Shown one piece after another: positions 1 to 11,301 of a stretch of DNA of 64,000 nucleotides. A program made the translations under genes and the position numbers. Each line of letters starts with the position of its first letter. Positions within the stretch are counted from its first letter, which is position 1. Source of the stretch: Pyropia yezoensis (Eukaryota; Rhodophyta; Bangiophyceae; Bangiales; Bangiaceae); the NCBI GenBank assembly GCA_009829735.1, contig CM020618.1:15420568-15484567 (forward strand), read 5' to 3'. Below the pieces are notes generated by a model, which was given only the letters and a program-made list of their open reading frames with translations, did no database searches and was not told the DNA's origin.

Positions 1-638
1 GAGATCGTTGCCAGCATTGGCATGCGGTCAGAGAGCCTCTAGATCCACTTCGGCTTGTGCTGCCCGATCCTCGGCGTGTGCGTCCAGCGCATATGTTTGG
101 AGGAGACTGAGGCGAGCTCCGTTTGGTTTTACTCGGGCGGGGCGCGATGGCCTTTGCTGCGGTTCGTTTGCTCTCCGCGTGCTTTGCTTCGAGTGCCACG
201 ATCTTGGAGTTTTAAGGAGGGTGGTCTCTTGAGAAGAACAGTCGCGAGAGTGTCTTTTCACGACCATTGCACGCATGCGCCTGTCGCACGCCAGCATAGG
301 TTGAGGCAAAAACGCCCGATTTCTGAGGCCACGAATGCTTTCTGGCACAGTTTCCTATTCGCCTTTTCCCGACGGGTTTACTTCTCCGCGGTTCTGACAG
401 GCACTGGCTGTTGGGGCTCTCTGGGATGCGCGTCCAAGACCTCCTCGCATCTCTGCAGCGACCTTGCTAAGGGGACTGACCTGGGCACCTACCACCCCTG
501 CTCTCCACAGCCGTACACCTTCGATTGTTTGGGCAGGCTGTATGTTGATGCCAAGACTTCTTCTCTGCGCTCTCTCCATTCGGTTCACCTTCCCGAAGAG
601 GCTTCCCCGTTTTGTGTGTAAGGACCAGAAGCTGCGTC
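1..638. other. No supportable gene
   Basis: Short overlapping open frames occur on both strands, but none shows a recognisable domain, a good start context or a composition that separates it from the others. The stretch is less GC-rich than the minisatellite further right. It precedes the transposase-like ORF and may be the 5' flank of that element. No terminal inverted repeat could be identified here. Confidence 0.5.
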
Positions 639-1775
639 ATGTATTGCCGTCGCTCCTCATCGATCCTGCTGGCCAGTGCTCTCCCTCTTTTTCTTGGACC
701 GCGGCAATGGGTGGTGTTTGTGCCCGTGCTACTGTGGCTCTTTACCGCCGCCGCTGCATCCAGTTCGCCGGTCAAAGAGGGTGGCAGCACTCTGGGAGAC
801 ATGAACTGCCCTCCCGTCCAGCTGGCGTTCGTCGCCGGTCGAGAGCTCGTAGGTGCGCCATTATTCATCGCGTATGGGTCTAGCAGCTCGGATGCTCGAC
901 CCGAGCACGTCCGCACAAGAACGGCGCCGCATCCAACAATGCAAGGACAGATGGGCTTTGTCCGGGCGTCTGACCTCCTGTCCGCAAGTGGGGATGCGGT
1001 TATGCAGGACGTGATCGGAGGTGCACCTGGAAGCGGTAAGCGTGTTGGGGAGTACAAAGGCTTTGTGAACGGAGCCGGACCGGGACGTGGAATCGGCAGC
1101 GGGCTGCGCATCCGGGAGCGTACCCGGCAAGTGCTGTTGGTTCTTCTTTGCAAGTCCATGCTGAAAAACCTAAACGCGCACTTTGATGACAGCCCCGTCG
1201 TCTCCCGTGCGCGGAGCGGGCTGAGGGAGCTGCGGAATAAGAACAGCTCCGTGTCGGACAAAGCATTGAGAAAGAAAACGTGGAAGTTGTGCCGTAGCGG
1301 CGCGGTGGGCTTCTTTCTGAAGCTCGGGATGCCGAAGTCTAAGACGGAGAAGTGTAGCCAGCCCGCAGTGGCCTTGTGCATTTCATTCGAAGAGGGCCGC
1401 CTTGTGTACACTTGCAGCTGCCCGGAAACCTGCCTTGCCGCGGCTGGCTGCATGTTCAAGGAGGTGCTAGATGCCGCTGTCCACGAGGTGCAGGTCGCCG
1501 CCAGCTTGCCAACTTCCGAGGTTATGGAAGTATTGGAGGCTTCAGTTCGAGGAGTTAGCCGAGCTCTGGAACTGCCGTGCTGTACGGAGGCGCTCTATGC
1601 GTTGTGTCTCTTGGTGAGGGCAGCTGGCCGTTCGCCGTCGTTCGCAAGACGGTGGCCAAGAAGTGAATATGCATTGCGTGCCCAACAGCGGACGGCGAGT
1701 GCGGTCACAAGGCTGCAGCAGCCGCTCAAGATGCACTACCCCACGGCAGGCGCGAGGACGACCACAACGACGTAG
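639..1775 (+). pseudogene. SWIM-like zinc-finger part of a decayed transposase
   Basis: The open frame runs from an ATG at 639 to TAG at 1773-1775 (378 codons). Around residues 255-280 it has a compact cysteine cluster (CSCPETCLAAAGC) preceded by a beta-like stretch, which resembles a SWIM-type CxCx(n)C zinc finger. Such modules are often attached to DDE transposases in eukaryotes. The next long frame (1784-4579) opens only nine bases after the stop in another phase. The two are therefore probably one gene broken by a frameshift, or two exons. The first 30 residues are hydrophobic and could mimic a signal sequence, so a separate membrane protein is the main alternative. I do not recognise the protein over its whole length. 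Confidence 0.4.
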
Positions 1776-1783
1776 ATGGGCTC

Positions 1784-4579
1784 TTGTCCAACCCCAAGTT
1801 CCCTGACGACCCGCCGCAGGCAAAGCAGGCCGCAAGATTTCGTCGAAGGGCGCGCTACTACCAGCAGCACTCGTCCCGACTACCTAGGGACATGGTCCCG
1901 CCTGACGTTGCACAGCGGCAGCGTCTTCAAATGATTGACGCTGCCCGGTCGGGGCTGGCTGTGATGACCTATCCAGCAGAGATGAAGTGCCCGTACTGTC
2001 GTATCGGCCCTTCGCCTGGCAGGCCCCCCATTGCCCATGAGTGTCGCGTTGAGTTCGATGACGGCAGTGTTACGGCCGCGGCGTACTCTTGGCGGTGTGC
2101 ACGTTGCGATTTGCGTGTGATTCCCGACGGGCGTAAGTATGGCGTCGTCTTCGTGTCAGCCACCATGGCGTTCTCAGAGACGTTCCTTTTCGAGCTCTCT
2201 GTGAACTTGTCCCGGAATGGATGCTCATTGAGCTCATCATCTTATCTTCGCTCCGCCTACAGCGAGTTGACGTCGACGCTGAAGTACGGCGCTGCTGGAC
2301 CTCGTCTTCGCTCAATCACGACGCTACGTCAAGCAGTCATCCTATATCTTTCGCTCGTTATTAAAGGACTCCCTCTAGGTGTGTCTACGTGCGCCAAATG
2401 TGTGCTGCCCGACGGGTCCTTGCTGACCATTTGCTTCGACGGCTTGCAGCTTGGGTACAAAGTGAAGTATAAGAGGCCCTTCCAGCGAACCAGTGTGTCT
2501 ACTTCGGCCATTCCACGAGCTAGCACGTACGCACACATTTTCAAGGACTCTGGATTAGCAAAGGCGCTGGGATCGGTGTTCAATTCCTCTGCCAAGGAGC
2601 CCGTGGGTTCTGCCAAGACGATCACCAACATTTCAAGCATGCGCGGCCACGTCATGGGTGTCGGCGCGCTGCTCGATGAGCCCCCCCCTCCAGTCACGGA
2701 GAGTGTGGACGTGGAGGAGAAGAAGCAGTCAACGGCGAAGCGTGGATGGTGCCCTGTACAGGACGGAGGAGCTGCACGGGCCTTCTTCATCTTCTTTCAG
2801 CGCTTCTTCCGCTGTGACATCTTGGCACGCGCCCTTTGCGTGCAGATTGCAGCGGCAAACGGGGACATGCGGCGGCGTGTGCCGGCCAGGCACATGACTC
2901 GAGTGTCCAACATTCTCTCAGCAAACGTCATCGAGCCGGCGGTTGTCATCGCTGCTGGAGAGACTCAGAAAGAGCTGCTCAGGCGCACACCTGACGTACC
3001 TCTAACTACACAAGAGCATCATGATACCAGCGCAGGTGCAGGAAAGGTTTCCCGTGAAGGCGCTGCACTTGCTGCCACTGCCGGTGCCAAGGACATCCCT
3101 GGTGCTGCCAAGGAAGGCCCCTCCAGCTTGGACGGGAGATCAGATTCAGAGGCGTTGTTTGCCTCGGAGCAGTCGGGCGACGAGAGCAGTTCATGCGAGC
3201 GACTGTCCGAGGAAGAGGAGTCCCCAGGTACTGCGCCTTACTGGGACTCATTCGCACCACTCGTGCGCTTTGCCGAGCTGCTGTCGGAGCCTGCGCTTGC
3301 GGACACTGGCGGAGAGAAGGGCGTGAAGCTCAACGATGAGATGATGTTCCGACTGCAGGCCGACATCCCCACTACGGCAGCTGCCACCCTGAAGATAGCG
3401 GACTTCGTGCGGGCCCTGACCGTCGATCCATTCGTAGTCTGGGCTCCTGGCGGCCAGCGGGCAGCCGTGGACGCCATTGTTGAAGAGCTGCACCGACCGA
3501 ACTCATCGGTGCAGTCCCTTAGCAGCGTGCTCCGGCGCCCAGATGTCTCGAACCTGCGGCTTCTGCGGAGCGCCGTCGCCTGCTTGGGGCCTGCTTTAAT
3601 TGCCGATCCTTCCTTGCGCCGCGTGTTTTCCGACGTACTGTCTGCTGTCAAGGATACCGCCGTGGCGTACGACACTTTCGTGTTGTCATCACAAGAGCCG
3701 GTCGCGGATGATCCTGCCGGTGGCATTGCTAGGGAGGACGGCGAAGCGCCCCGAACACGGGCAGTTTTTAGCAAGGAGGGCATGGCCAGCGCGCATCCCA
3801 TGGAGCGTTTCACGCCCATGCAGTTCGAGGACACCTGGCTCAAGCAGCCGGCTTCTGTGCAGTCCTATCGTGAGGCCTACCACATTCCCGAGGACCACAT
3901 CGAGGACGTGCTGCAGACAGGAGTGTGGGCGCCAAGCTTTCCTGTACTGCGGCCGATGAACTTCTTTGACGGCGGAGCTGCCGCGGCAACTGACGAGCCA
4001 GACTGCAGCCACCGAATGGGGGAGGAGAAGAAGTACACAGGTGGTACCTTCGGTGTATTTTGCACCTGCCAGCATCCCAAATGCCTGGCCGTGGTGGTTC
4101 TCGACGGGTCAGAGGGGCAGAGGATGCCCATTGAGTTTATTGTACAGCGCTGCGCGAAGATGCCCAAGCACATCATTTATGACTTTGGGTGCGCCACGCT
4201 GAAGATGGCCTTGTGCCGCCTGCCGTGGGTCGGCCGCGTGGTCTCCTTTTTGGTCGACCGCTTCCATTGGAGGAAGAACCACGTCTTTTGCTCGAAGGCA
4301 ATGAACCCCGACTCCTACGACTGCATGGACCGCGTGAATACATCTTCATCCGAGGAGCGCAATGCGCTGTCGCGGAGGCAGGAGCACCATCTGAGGCTGA
4401 TGAACCAAGACAACTTCATCACGTTCACCACCTATCAGCAAGCGCTCGCCAACGTCATTGCCATGCACCGGGACACCCAAGGGCAGAACGGCGCCAGCAA
4501 GTGGCCACGCTGGTACAAGGAAAAGTATGTGGACGGAGTGGGGCACACTGAAAGGAACAGTGCGTGGAGATTTACTTAG
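1784..4579 (+). pseudogene. KDZ/Zisupton-like DDE transposase (probable, decayed)
   Basis: This is a 931-codon open frame whose first codon is TTG, so the true start is upstream or on a lost exon. Near the N-terminus lie paired CxxC knuckles (CPYC about residue 67, CARC about residue 103). The C-terminal third holds the pattern expected of a DDE/RNase-H-like transposase: YDFGC (about residue 798), VDRFHW followed by a Cys/His-rich stretch (about 823), then NTSSSEERNAL (about 855), giving candidate acidic residues D, D and E. An HHxxC-like order after the second Asp is typical of Kyakuja-Dileera-Zisupton-type enzymes. The middle (residues 390-480) is Ser/Glu/Asp-rich linker. The frame ends abruptly in a short direct-repeat-like stretch (4540-4620). 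The family assignment is by pattern memory only; another cysteine-cluster DDE family is possible. Confidence 0.45.
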
Positions 4580-5144
4580 AGTAGAGAGACGGAGTGGAGC
4601 ACACTGAAAGGAGCAGTACGTTAAGAGATACGCTTCTACAGCAGCAACGAAGTCATCGCCCTCTAAGTGGTGAAGAGCCCCCAGCAAGAATACCATGAAA
4701 GGACTACTCGATCCTAGCCTCTCCGCCACCCAGACTTATTCCTGCCTGCCTCCTGACTGGCGATATGCACAGAAGAAGCGTGACAGCAGCTGTAACACCG
4801 GGAAGAGCGTATGCAACTCTCTCGTCGAGGGCCTCCGCATCAGCCCAAGTACGCACGACCCCCCACGAGGGCATGCAGCTGAGGCGACGGCCCCAACCAC
4901 GGGGCGAGTCGCCAGCAGGCGCAACCCCCCCTCACCGCAGGCAGCCCCGTAGCGGAGGGGGTTGAACGGCGCGGCACAACAGGAGCCCACCCCGATCCCC
5001 AGGGGGCACCACAGCGGACGGCGGCGGTGCAGCGACCGATAGTCCCCGCCGCAGGGCCTCACAGGGGTCCTACAGCGCGGGTGGAGGTAGCGGCCGCGCG
5101 GTGAGCAGCCATTTGGACACACTCCCTCTGACCAAGGGAAACCA
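4580..5144. other. Spacer between transposase and 18S fragment
   Basis: No gene is seen. The first 50 bases partly repeat the sequence just upstream (GGAGTGG..GCACACTGAAAGGA occurs at about 4535 and again at about 4590). From about 4850 the stretch becomes GC-rich and directly precedes the 18S-like sequence, so it could be a remnant of rDNA spacer. That is inference only. Confidence 0.4.
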
Positions 5145-5404
5145 CCAGTGGGTATGCTCGTCTCAAAGACTAAGCCATGCATGTCTAAGTAGAAACACTT
5201 TTATACTCGTGAAACTGCGAATGGCTCATTAAAACAGTTATAGTTCCTTTGGGAACAACACTACTTGGATAACCGTAGTAATTCTAGAGCTAATACATGC
5301 CTCAACGCCCGACTTACGAAGGGTGGTCTTTATTGGATAAAAAACCATCGTGCTCTCTCCAGAGCGCTTTGCGATGATTCACAATAACTTGTCGGATCGC
5401 ATGG
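5145..5404 (+). rRNA. 18S rRNA 5' fragment (truncated)
   Basis: About 260 bases match the 5' domain of eukaryotic small-subunit rRNA. It begins at CCAGTGGGTATGCTCGTCTC and continues through AAGCCATGCATGTCTAAGTA, GAAACTGCGAATGGCTCATT, AAAACAGTTATAG, the GGATAACCGTAGTAATTCTA block and AGCTAATACATGC. It stops after GGATCGCATGG. The following bases do not continue the 18S sequence, and no 5.8S or 28S is visible. It is therefore an isolated piece inside repeat-rich DNA, most likely a pseudogene copy or a rearranged rDNA junction. The match is to conserved blocks held in memory; I cannot assign the source taxon. Confidence 0.85.
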
Positions 5405-5586
5405 CATGCTCCGGATAGGGACAAGGTCATACGACCAGCCCCCGCCAGAGAGACATATGAGGACTGTGTTGGTATGTATATACGGGCTACGAGCCTCGCC
5501 AACAACGCTTCATATGCCTGAACATGCTCTCCCGAATGGAGCTCATCGAAGTGGCCCACAAAAGGGAGGTCCTGCACCGAGAGAGC

Positions 5587-5862
5587 GAGCTACACGGGAG
5601 ACCACCTCAGTACGCTCAATATGCTATGAAAACATGCTCCTGAGACGGGGTCGCGCTATGAAGCTCACTCCCCATCCTACGGCTATGACTTGTATGACTG
5701 TCGAAACACATACCAAAACATGCTCTCCTCTAGGATTCGGCGCTATGAGGCAGACCCCTCCGAGAGAGTGTTTCCTGATATGACTTGAGCTACATGGGAC
5801 ACCACCCCAGTATGCTCAAAATGCTATGAAAACATGCTCCTGAGAGGGGGTCGGGCTATGAA
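5587..5862. repeat. Imperfect 76-bp direct repeats, 200 bp apart
   Basis: Positions 5587-5662 and 5787-5862 are near-identical copies (GAGCTACA..GGGA..CCACC..CAGTA.GCTCAA.ATGCTATGAAAACATGCTCCTGAGA.GGGGTCG.GCTATGAA). They are offset by exactly 200 bases. A partial third trace (AACATGCTCTCC near 5521 and again near 5716) shares about the same offset, suggesting a diverged 200-bp tandem duplication immediately 3' of the 18S fragment. Confidence 0.75.
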
Positions 5863-6373
5863 CGTGACCCCCATGAACCGGCCCGGCAGGGGGGGCCACC
5901 GTGCACACCCACCCCCCCAGACAGCCCTCTCAGCGACGGTGACCAGCCGTGCTTGGAGGGCGTTCTGGGGGGTAGGGTCGCCACGGCCAAGTCGATCCGC
6001 CGACCGACCACCACCTCTCCCTACAGTACTGTGGGGCCTTTCACACATGACGCGGCGAAGAGGCACAGTTTCCCCCCCCCCCCCCTGGATGGGCCTGTGA
6101 GGGGGGGGGGAAAGCTGAGGAGCTCTGAGAGGCCAGCATTCCAAAACCGGCCTCTACGGGGTCAAGAACGCAGGTTTTTAAATTGGCCGTGAGAGCATGT
6201 CGGTCCGCCCATGAAGAATCGGCCCTGACGGCACATCTGAACAAGAAAGCGGGTCACCAAGGATTCCGGGCTCCTTATTGGTCCCTTTGGTGCCGGCACG
6301 AAACGGACCAATGAAGAGCCGAGAAGATTTTCTCGTTCAGATGGATCACCAGGGGGGGGGTCTCCACGAGCGG

Positions 6374-6475
6374 AGATAAGAAAGGGTTAAGGCGCATTAG
6401 GGCAAGATAAGAAAGGGTTAAGGCGCATTAGGCAGCATTAGGGTGAGATAAGAAAGGGTTAAGCCGCATTTGGGG
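6374..6475. repeat. Three short direct repeats (AGATAAGAAAGGGTTAAG)
   Basis: The motif AGATAAGAAAGGGTTAAG followed by GCGCATTAGG or a close variant starts at 6374, 6405 and 6446. It is spaced 31 and 41 bases, the longer interval carrying an extra GGCAGCATTA. It abuts the start of the GC-extreme minisatellite. Confidence 0.85.
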
Positions 6476-6499
6476 CAGAGGCGAGCGGGGGGCGAGGCG

Positions 6500-7890
6500 G
6501 CGGCGCGGCGCGGAGCGCGTGCAGCGCGCCGCCCCCCCCCGAGGCGGCCCTGCAGCGCAGGGGGGCGGGCGGCAGGGCGCCCATAAAACAGGGGAGCGCG
6601 GCGGCTCGGGAGGCACCCCAGCGCGGGGCGCGGCGGTGGCGAGGCACGGTGTGTGGGCAGCGCGCCGCCCCCCTCCCGAGGCGGCCCAGCAACGTTGGAG
6701 AGCGGGCGGCGGGGCTCCAGTAATACCAGCACGCCCGGCCCCCCAGAAGCCCCCCCAGCTGGGAGTGCGGCGGCGGCGCGGCGCGGCGAGCGCGCAGCGC
6801 GCCGCCCCCCTCCTCGGCAACCCAGCGGCGGCGAATGGGGGGCGGCGGGGCGCCCGAAAAACCAGCCCGCACGGCCCCCCAGGAGCCCCCCCAGCGGGAG
6901 GCGCAGCGGCGGCGCGGCGCGGCGAGCGGTCAGCGCGCCGCCCCCCCCCCCAAACGGCCCAGCAGCGCGGGGGGGCTGGCGGCTGGGCGCCCGAAACTCC
7001 GGCCCGCACGGCCCCCCAGGAGCCCCCCCAGCGAGGGGCGCGGCGGTGGCGCAGCACGGCGAGCGGGCGTCGCGCCGCCCCCCCCCCCAAACAGCCAAGC
7101 AAAGCGTGGAGGCGGGCGGCGGGGCGCCCGGAAACCGGCCCGCGCGGCCGCCCAGGAGCCCCCCCAGCGGGGGGCGCCGCGGCCGGGGGCGGGCGGCGGG
7201 GCGCCCGAAAAACCGGCCCGCACGGCCCCCCAGGAGCCCCCCCAGCAGGGGGTGTGGCGGCGGCGCGGAGCGGCGAGCGGGCAGCGCGCCCATCCCCCCC
7301 CAAGGCGGCCCAGCAGCGCGGAGGGGCTGGCGGCTGGGCGCCCGAAAATCCGGCCCGCACGGCCCCCCAGGAGCCCCCGCAGCGGAGGGCGCGGCGGCGG
7401 CGCGGGGCGGCGAGCCGGCAGCGCGCCGCCCCCCCCCCCAGGCGACCCAGCGGCGGCGGGGGGGGGGCGGCGGGGCGCCCGAAAATCCGGCCCGCACGGC
7501 CCCCCAGTAGCCCCCCCAGCGGGGGGCGCAGCGGCCGGGGGCGGGCGGCGGGGCGCCCGAAAAACTGGCCCGCACGGCCCCCCAGGAGCCCCCCCAGCGG
7601 GGGCGCGGCGGCCGGGGGCGGGCGGCCGGGCGCCCGAAAAACCGGCCCGCACGGCCCCCCAGGAGCCCCCCCAGCGGGGGGCGCGGCGGCCGGGGGCGGG
7701 CGGCGGGGCGCCCGAAAAACCGGCCCGCACGGCCCCCCAGGAGCCCCCCCAGCGGGGGGCGCGGCGGCGGCGCGGCGCGGCGAGCGGGCAGCGCGCCGCC
7801 CCCCCACCAGGCGGCGCAGCGGTGGCGGGGGTGGGCGGCGGGGCGGGCGAAAAACCGGTCCGCACGGGCCCTGACGGCCCCCCCCGGATC
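6500..7890. repeat. GC-extreme minisatellite with 137-bp and 77-bp units
   Basis: Taking CCCGAAA (or variants) as anchor, units start near 6580, 6717, 6853, 6990, 7127, 7204, 7341, 7478, 7556, 7633, 7711 and 7848. Spacings are 136-137 bases for the long form and 76-78 bases for the short form. The short form lacks an internal block of about 60 bases that contains GCGGCGGCGCGGCGCGGCGA and the following C-run. All reading frames on both strands look open only because the array has almost no A/T-rich stop codons. It should not be annotated as coding. Confidence 0.9.
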
Positions 7891-8497
7891 GCGTGGCAAT
7901 AGCAGTGTCGACGTCGGGTGCTTTTCTGCTGTTGCCCCGTCTAGCTGTTTATGCTTTGTTGACGAACATGCTTAACGAGTCGCTTGATTTTTTTGTTGAG
8001 CTTGTGTCTCAGTCTTTTGCTGAAGTCGTACTCTGTCCCGAAGTCCAATTATCAGCGACAGCTGGGCTGGCATGTGTCATTGCGTGGGCCACGTGGTACG
8101 GGAGGCCTCTCTGATGGGGTGCAAGGGGGGTATCCTAGCCCCCTTGGTTGCCCCAAATTCGATGGTGGGGGGCCCGGCTTCACCGTCGATTCATTGGTCC
8201 AGATCGGTTAGTCGTTCAAATGGTTTTAGCATGTACAGGTCCATCCAACCGAGGGGCCTCAAACGTCTTGCACACGTGCACGCGTGGGCCCGGGTAACTA
8301 TTTTGCTAGCTCGAAACCCAATGCGTGCCGAGTTTGCCAGTCGCAAGACAAGGCGGCCACGGCGGATCCCCCTCCGGCGCCCCCCCCCCGAGCCTGGCGC
8401 GGACAGATGCCATCCTCGCGAGACCGGCCATTGACAAGGTGGCCCGCTCAACGCGCCCGCGACGTGATCTGTGGATCTGCTGGGCGCACAGCCTGCC
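7891..8497. other. No supportable gene; spacer before ankyrin gene
   Basis: Base composition drops to ordinary levels at about 7900-8340 and contains only short frames without motifs. A C-rich stretch at 8518-8580 follows. It may hold the promoter or 5' exon of the ankyrin-repeat gene downstream, but no TATA box or clear start could be picked out. Confidence 0.4.
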
Positions 8498-8656
8498 ATG
8501 TTGACAGTGCCAACCCTGCTCCCGCGCCCCCCCCCTCCGCCCCCCCCCCCCCCCCCCTCCTCGCTCGAACCCCCCCTGTTCAGCCTCCCCGACGATCCTC
8601 GAGTGGACGCGCCGCCCACCCACCGCCTCTCCCCCCCCCGCCCCCCACCATTGGCG

Positions 8657-10182
8657 GATAACGACAAGACGGCGGCCGACCTGGCAGACGCCATTGTGTC
8701 CAACCGTCGCTCCTCCACCGTCTGCAGATCAATGGGTGGAGTGCGCTGGGCAGGGCGGTGGTGGACAGGGAACAGGCAACGACGCGCCTGCTGCTGGCGG
8801 CAGGGGCAGACCCGCAGCAGGTGGTCTCCCCCGACGGCCACTGTGCGGTGTGGGTGGCGGCGTCCAACGGGTTGCCCCACCTGACATGGCAGCTGCTCGA
8901 GGCGGGCAGCGCGGTGGAGGGCGCCGGGGTCGGGGAAACCCCGCTGGAGGGGGCCGTCCAGGGGTATCTGGCGACCAAGAACAACGACTACCTGCACGCC
9001 ATACAGGTGCTGGACGAGTGGGGCGCCTCGACCCCGGGCTTTAATACCAAGTACGACCTTAGCGGTGACCGGGACCTGATGGGCTTTTGAAAGAGGGTAC
9101 GGAGAGGGTACGTCTACGAAATTGTCAACCGGGCGGTGCCCATGACCGAGGCGCTCCGGAAAAAGACATCCACGCGGCGGTGGCAAGACTTGCACGCCCT
9201 CAAGGGCGATCATCCTTGCCTGTCGTCGCCGACTGTGGCCCCGCACTGCGGCGTCGCAGGTGGGGCTACGCGGGCGGTGGCGGCGGTTGCGTCTCCCACA
9301 GGGCCACCCGTGACTATCAGCGCCTTTGCGGCTCTGACGGCCCTGCGAGCCGACCTGCTGGCCTTCCCCGCTGCCGTCACCCGCGGTGCTGTGATGGGGG
9401 CCGTTGCGGACGGGGCAGTACGGGAGTTGTCGACCCTGGCCGTTGCCCACAGTATCCTCTCCTACGCCGTGGTGTTGGGCGTGCTCCGCCCCACGGACGA
9501 CCATGACCTCCACGAGACGATCTACGAACGGGTTTACTTTGGGGTGGTGCGGCGGCTCGCCCCCGACGAGATGCCCATCTCTCTGGCCGCCGTGCGCGCC
9601 GCGCGGCGGCGGTCGGATCTACGCCCATCTGCCGCCCTCACCCTCTCATCAAGTCTCCGCTATGCCCAGCTCGTGCAGGCAGACCTGCTTGCTGTGTGTC
9701 ACCGGCTCAGTTGCGTGGAGGGCGACGCCCCGGTGCTCCTTGCCGGCGGCCACGCGCTGTTGGAAGACCTGCGGTGCCTCCGGCAGCAGCTGCGTGAGAA
9801 GGAGCGCCGGCAACGCCAGGCGGCGGTCGTCTCGACGGCGTTCAAGGTGGGCCTTGACCCTCTCCCCCTGGTTGGAAAGTTCCTTGGCGCGGGTATTGAC
9901 GCCGCGACGGCGGTGCTCGAGATGGGCATGGAGGGCATTGGCGCCACCGCCGCCGCCGTGACTGCCTTTATCGGCGACTGCACGGACCTGGGCGCGGCCG
10001 GCACAGTCCTGGGGTCGGCTGCCCGGGAGCTGTCGCCGTCGAAAGGGGCCACCTCCTCTGTCGACTTTGGTCTCGAGGACGCATGCACGCTGGGGGAGCT
10101 TGCCGTGGAATTGAACGCCGTTGGCCAGCAGTATGAAGAGCAGGAGCAGCCTGCAGTGGAAGCGACTCCCGGGAGGGACTGA
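8657..10182 (+). pseudogene. Ankyrin-repeat protein gene with two interruptions
   Basis: Translation shows ankyrin-type repeats: a repeat end KTAADLADAIVSNR at 8668-8709, then NGWSALGRAV..ATTRLLLAAGADPQQV (about 8736-8823), CAVWVAASNGLPHLTWQLLE (8845-8904) and ETPLEGAVQGYL (8935-8970). Ankyrin repeats are protein-binding modules. The first repeat lies in a different frame from the rest, the shift falling between about 8697 and 8730. An in-frame TGA at 9088-9090 separates the repeats from a 340-residue continuation in the same phase that runs to 10182. That C-terminal part has a Glu/Arg-rich helix and an Ala/Gly-rich hydrophobic segment (about 9850-10020) of unknown function. The gene may be broken, mis-assembled or spliced by introns I cannot place. 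ATG 8498 is a possible start. Confidence 0.45.
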
Positions 10183-10402
10183 CGGGGAAAAGGGGGGGGG
10201 GCCGGGGGGGCGGCTGCCTGGCAAGCGATCTGCACGCGGCCGGCGGAAGGCTCGGCCAATGCCCCCAGTGCATCTCCCCCAGCCGCGGTGGTGTCCCCAG
10301 AGCCAGCCCGTCCGGGAGGCGACTCTGGCAGCCACATCGACGCGGGCAGGTCGGGCGGTGCCACGGGTGCCGCCGGCCGCGGCGGCGCGGGCGGCCGGCA
10401 CG

Positions 10403-10634
10403 GGAGCGCCGCGCTCCAGACCCGTGTTTTGGCCTCGCCGACTGCAGCGAGGCCGAGGTGGCCACCCGGCTGGCAGCCTACGTGTACCGACCCAAGCCCG
10501 CCGAGCAGCCCGCCCTGGCGGCGGCCGTCAAGCGGGTGGCCACTGCCGAGGAGCTGGACGGCGTGGCGGTCACCGCCACCGCCGACCCCACCGCCACTGC
10601 CCATACGCTCCTATCGGGGTGGCAGGGTGGTTAA
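10403..10634 (+). CDS. Possible exon of unknown protein
   Basis: A frame ending at TAA 10632-10634 reads as an ordinary, non-repetitive peptide (GLADCSEAEVATRLAAYVYR followed by KPAEQPALAAAVKRVATAEE). This differs from the surrounding low-complexity DNA. It could be a 3' exon of the ankyrin gene after an intron in the GC-rich 10183-10400 stretch. No splice sites were confirmed, and it has no recognised domain. Confidence 0.2.
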
Positions 10635-11301
10635 CCGCCGGCGGGGGTCCTCACCGCCGCCGTGGCGTTTGTCGTGCGCTCGCAACAGCTGTCGGGTGCG
10701 TAGGGCCAGGGCGGAGCGGGGCCCGGCAGAAGGGGGGGGGGGGGCGGGAAAGCCAAAGAGAACACCCGCCCATGCATTGGAATTGTCACGGGCCACGACA
10801 CAACAAGTACGCAAAAAATAGACGCCTTTTTCTCGCAGCATGTCACGCTCACCTCATGTACGACGCCACGCTGCGAGGCGAGCGGCTGGCGGCAACGGCG
10901 GTGTGTGTGTGCGGCGATGGCGGCGACACTCGTTACATACCACCGCCGCCCAGTATCATGGACGCGACTGCAAGGGGGCCCAGGTGTAGGGGCGCCGCCC
11001 ACCGCGAGCGCGCGGTGTCCGGGCCATGGAGCAAGGAGACGTCCTCTAGCTAGCAGGGCATCGCCCGTAGCCTTTCAATGACAATGCCGTCCTCGAGTTT
11101 TTTTTTTTTTCTACCCTTTCCGTGCTCTTTCCGTGCGCCCCTCTGCGAAAGGCCACGTCGGCACGGGCGCGCTCCGAGGCGGCCACCACCAATACTCGGG
11201 TTAAAGTAGGGGTTGACGTCGGGCTCAGTCGAAAACATGTCCGCCTCCGGCTGAGCGCCCCCACCCCCCCGCCCTCTCCACCCCCAACGGTGTCCCCATG
11301 G
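10635..11301. other. No supportable gene
   Basis: There are short open frames on both strands, a G-run at 10733-10744 and a T-run at 11099-11110. Nothing else stands out. Confidence 0.4.

Noticed and set aside
6374..6475. Telomere-like TTAGGG
   Set aside because: Only isolated TTAGGG strings within a 31/41-base repeat; no tandem telomere array.
6418..7902. Open frames of 280-490 codons in several phases on both strands
   Set aside because: They lie in the GC-extreme minisatellite; 137-bp units shift frame each repeat and lack stop codons only because of composition.
9088..9090. Selenocysteine TGA in the ankyrin gene
   Set aside because: No selenoprotein family resemblance and no SECIS-like structure recognised; mutation or splicing is simpler.
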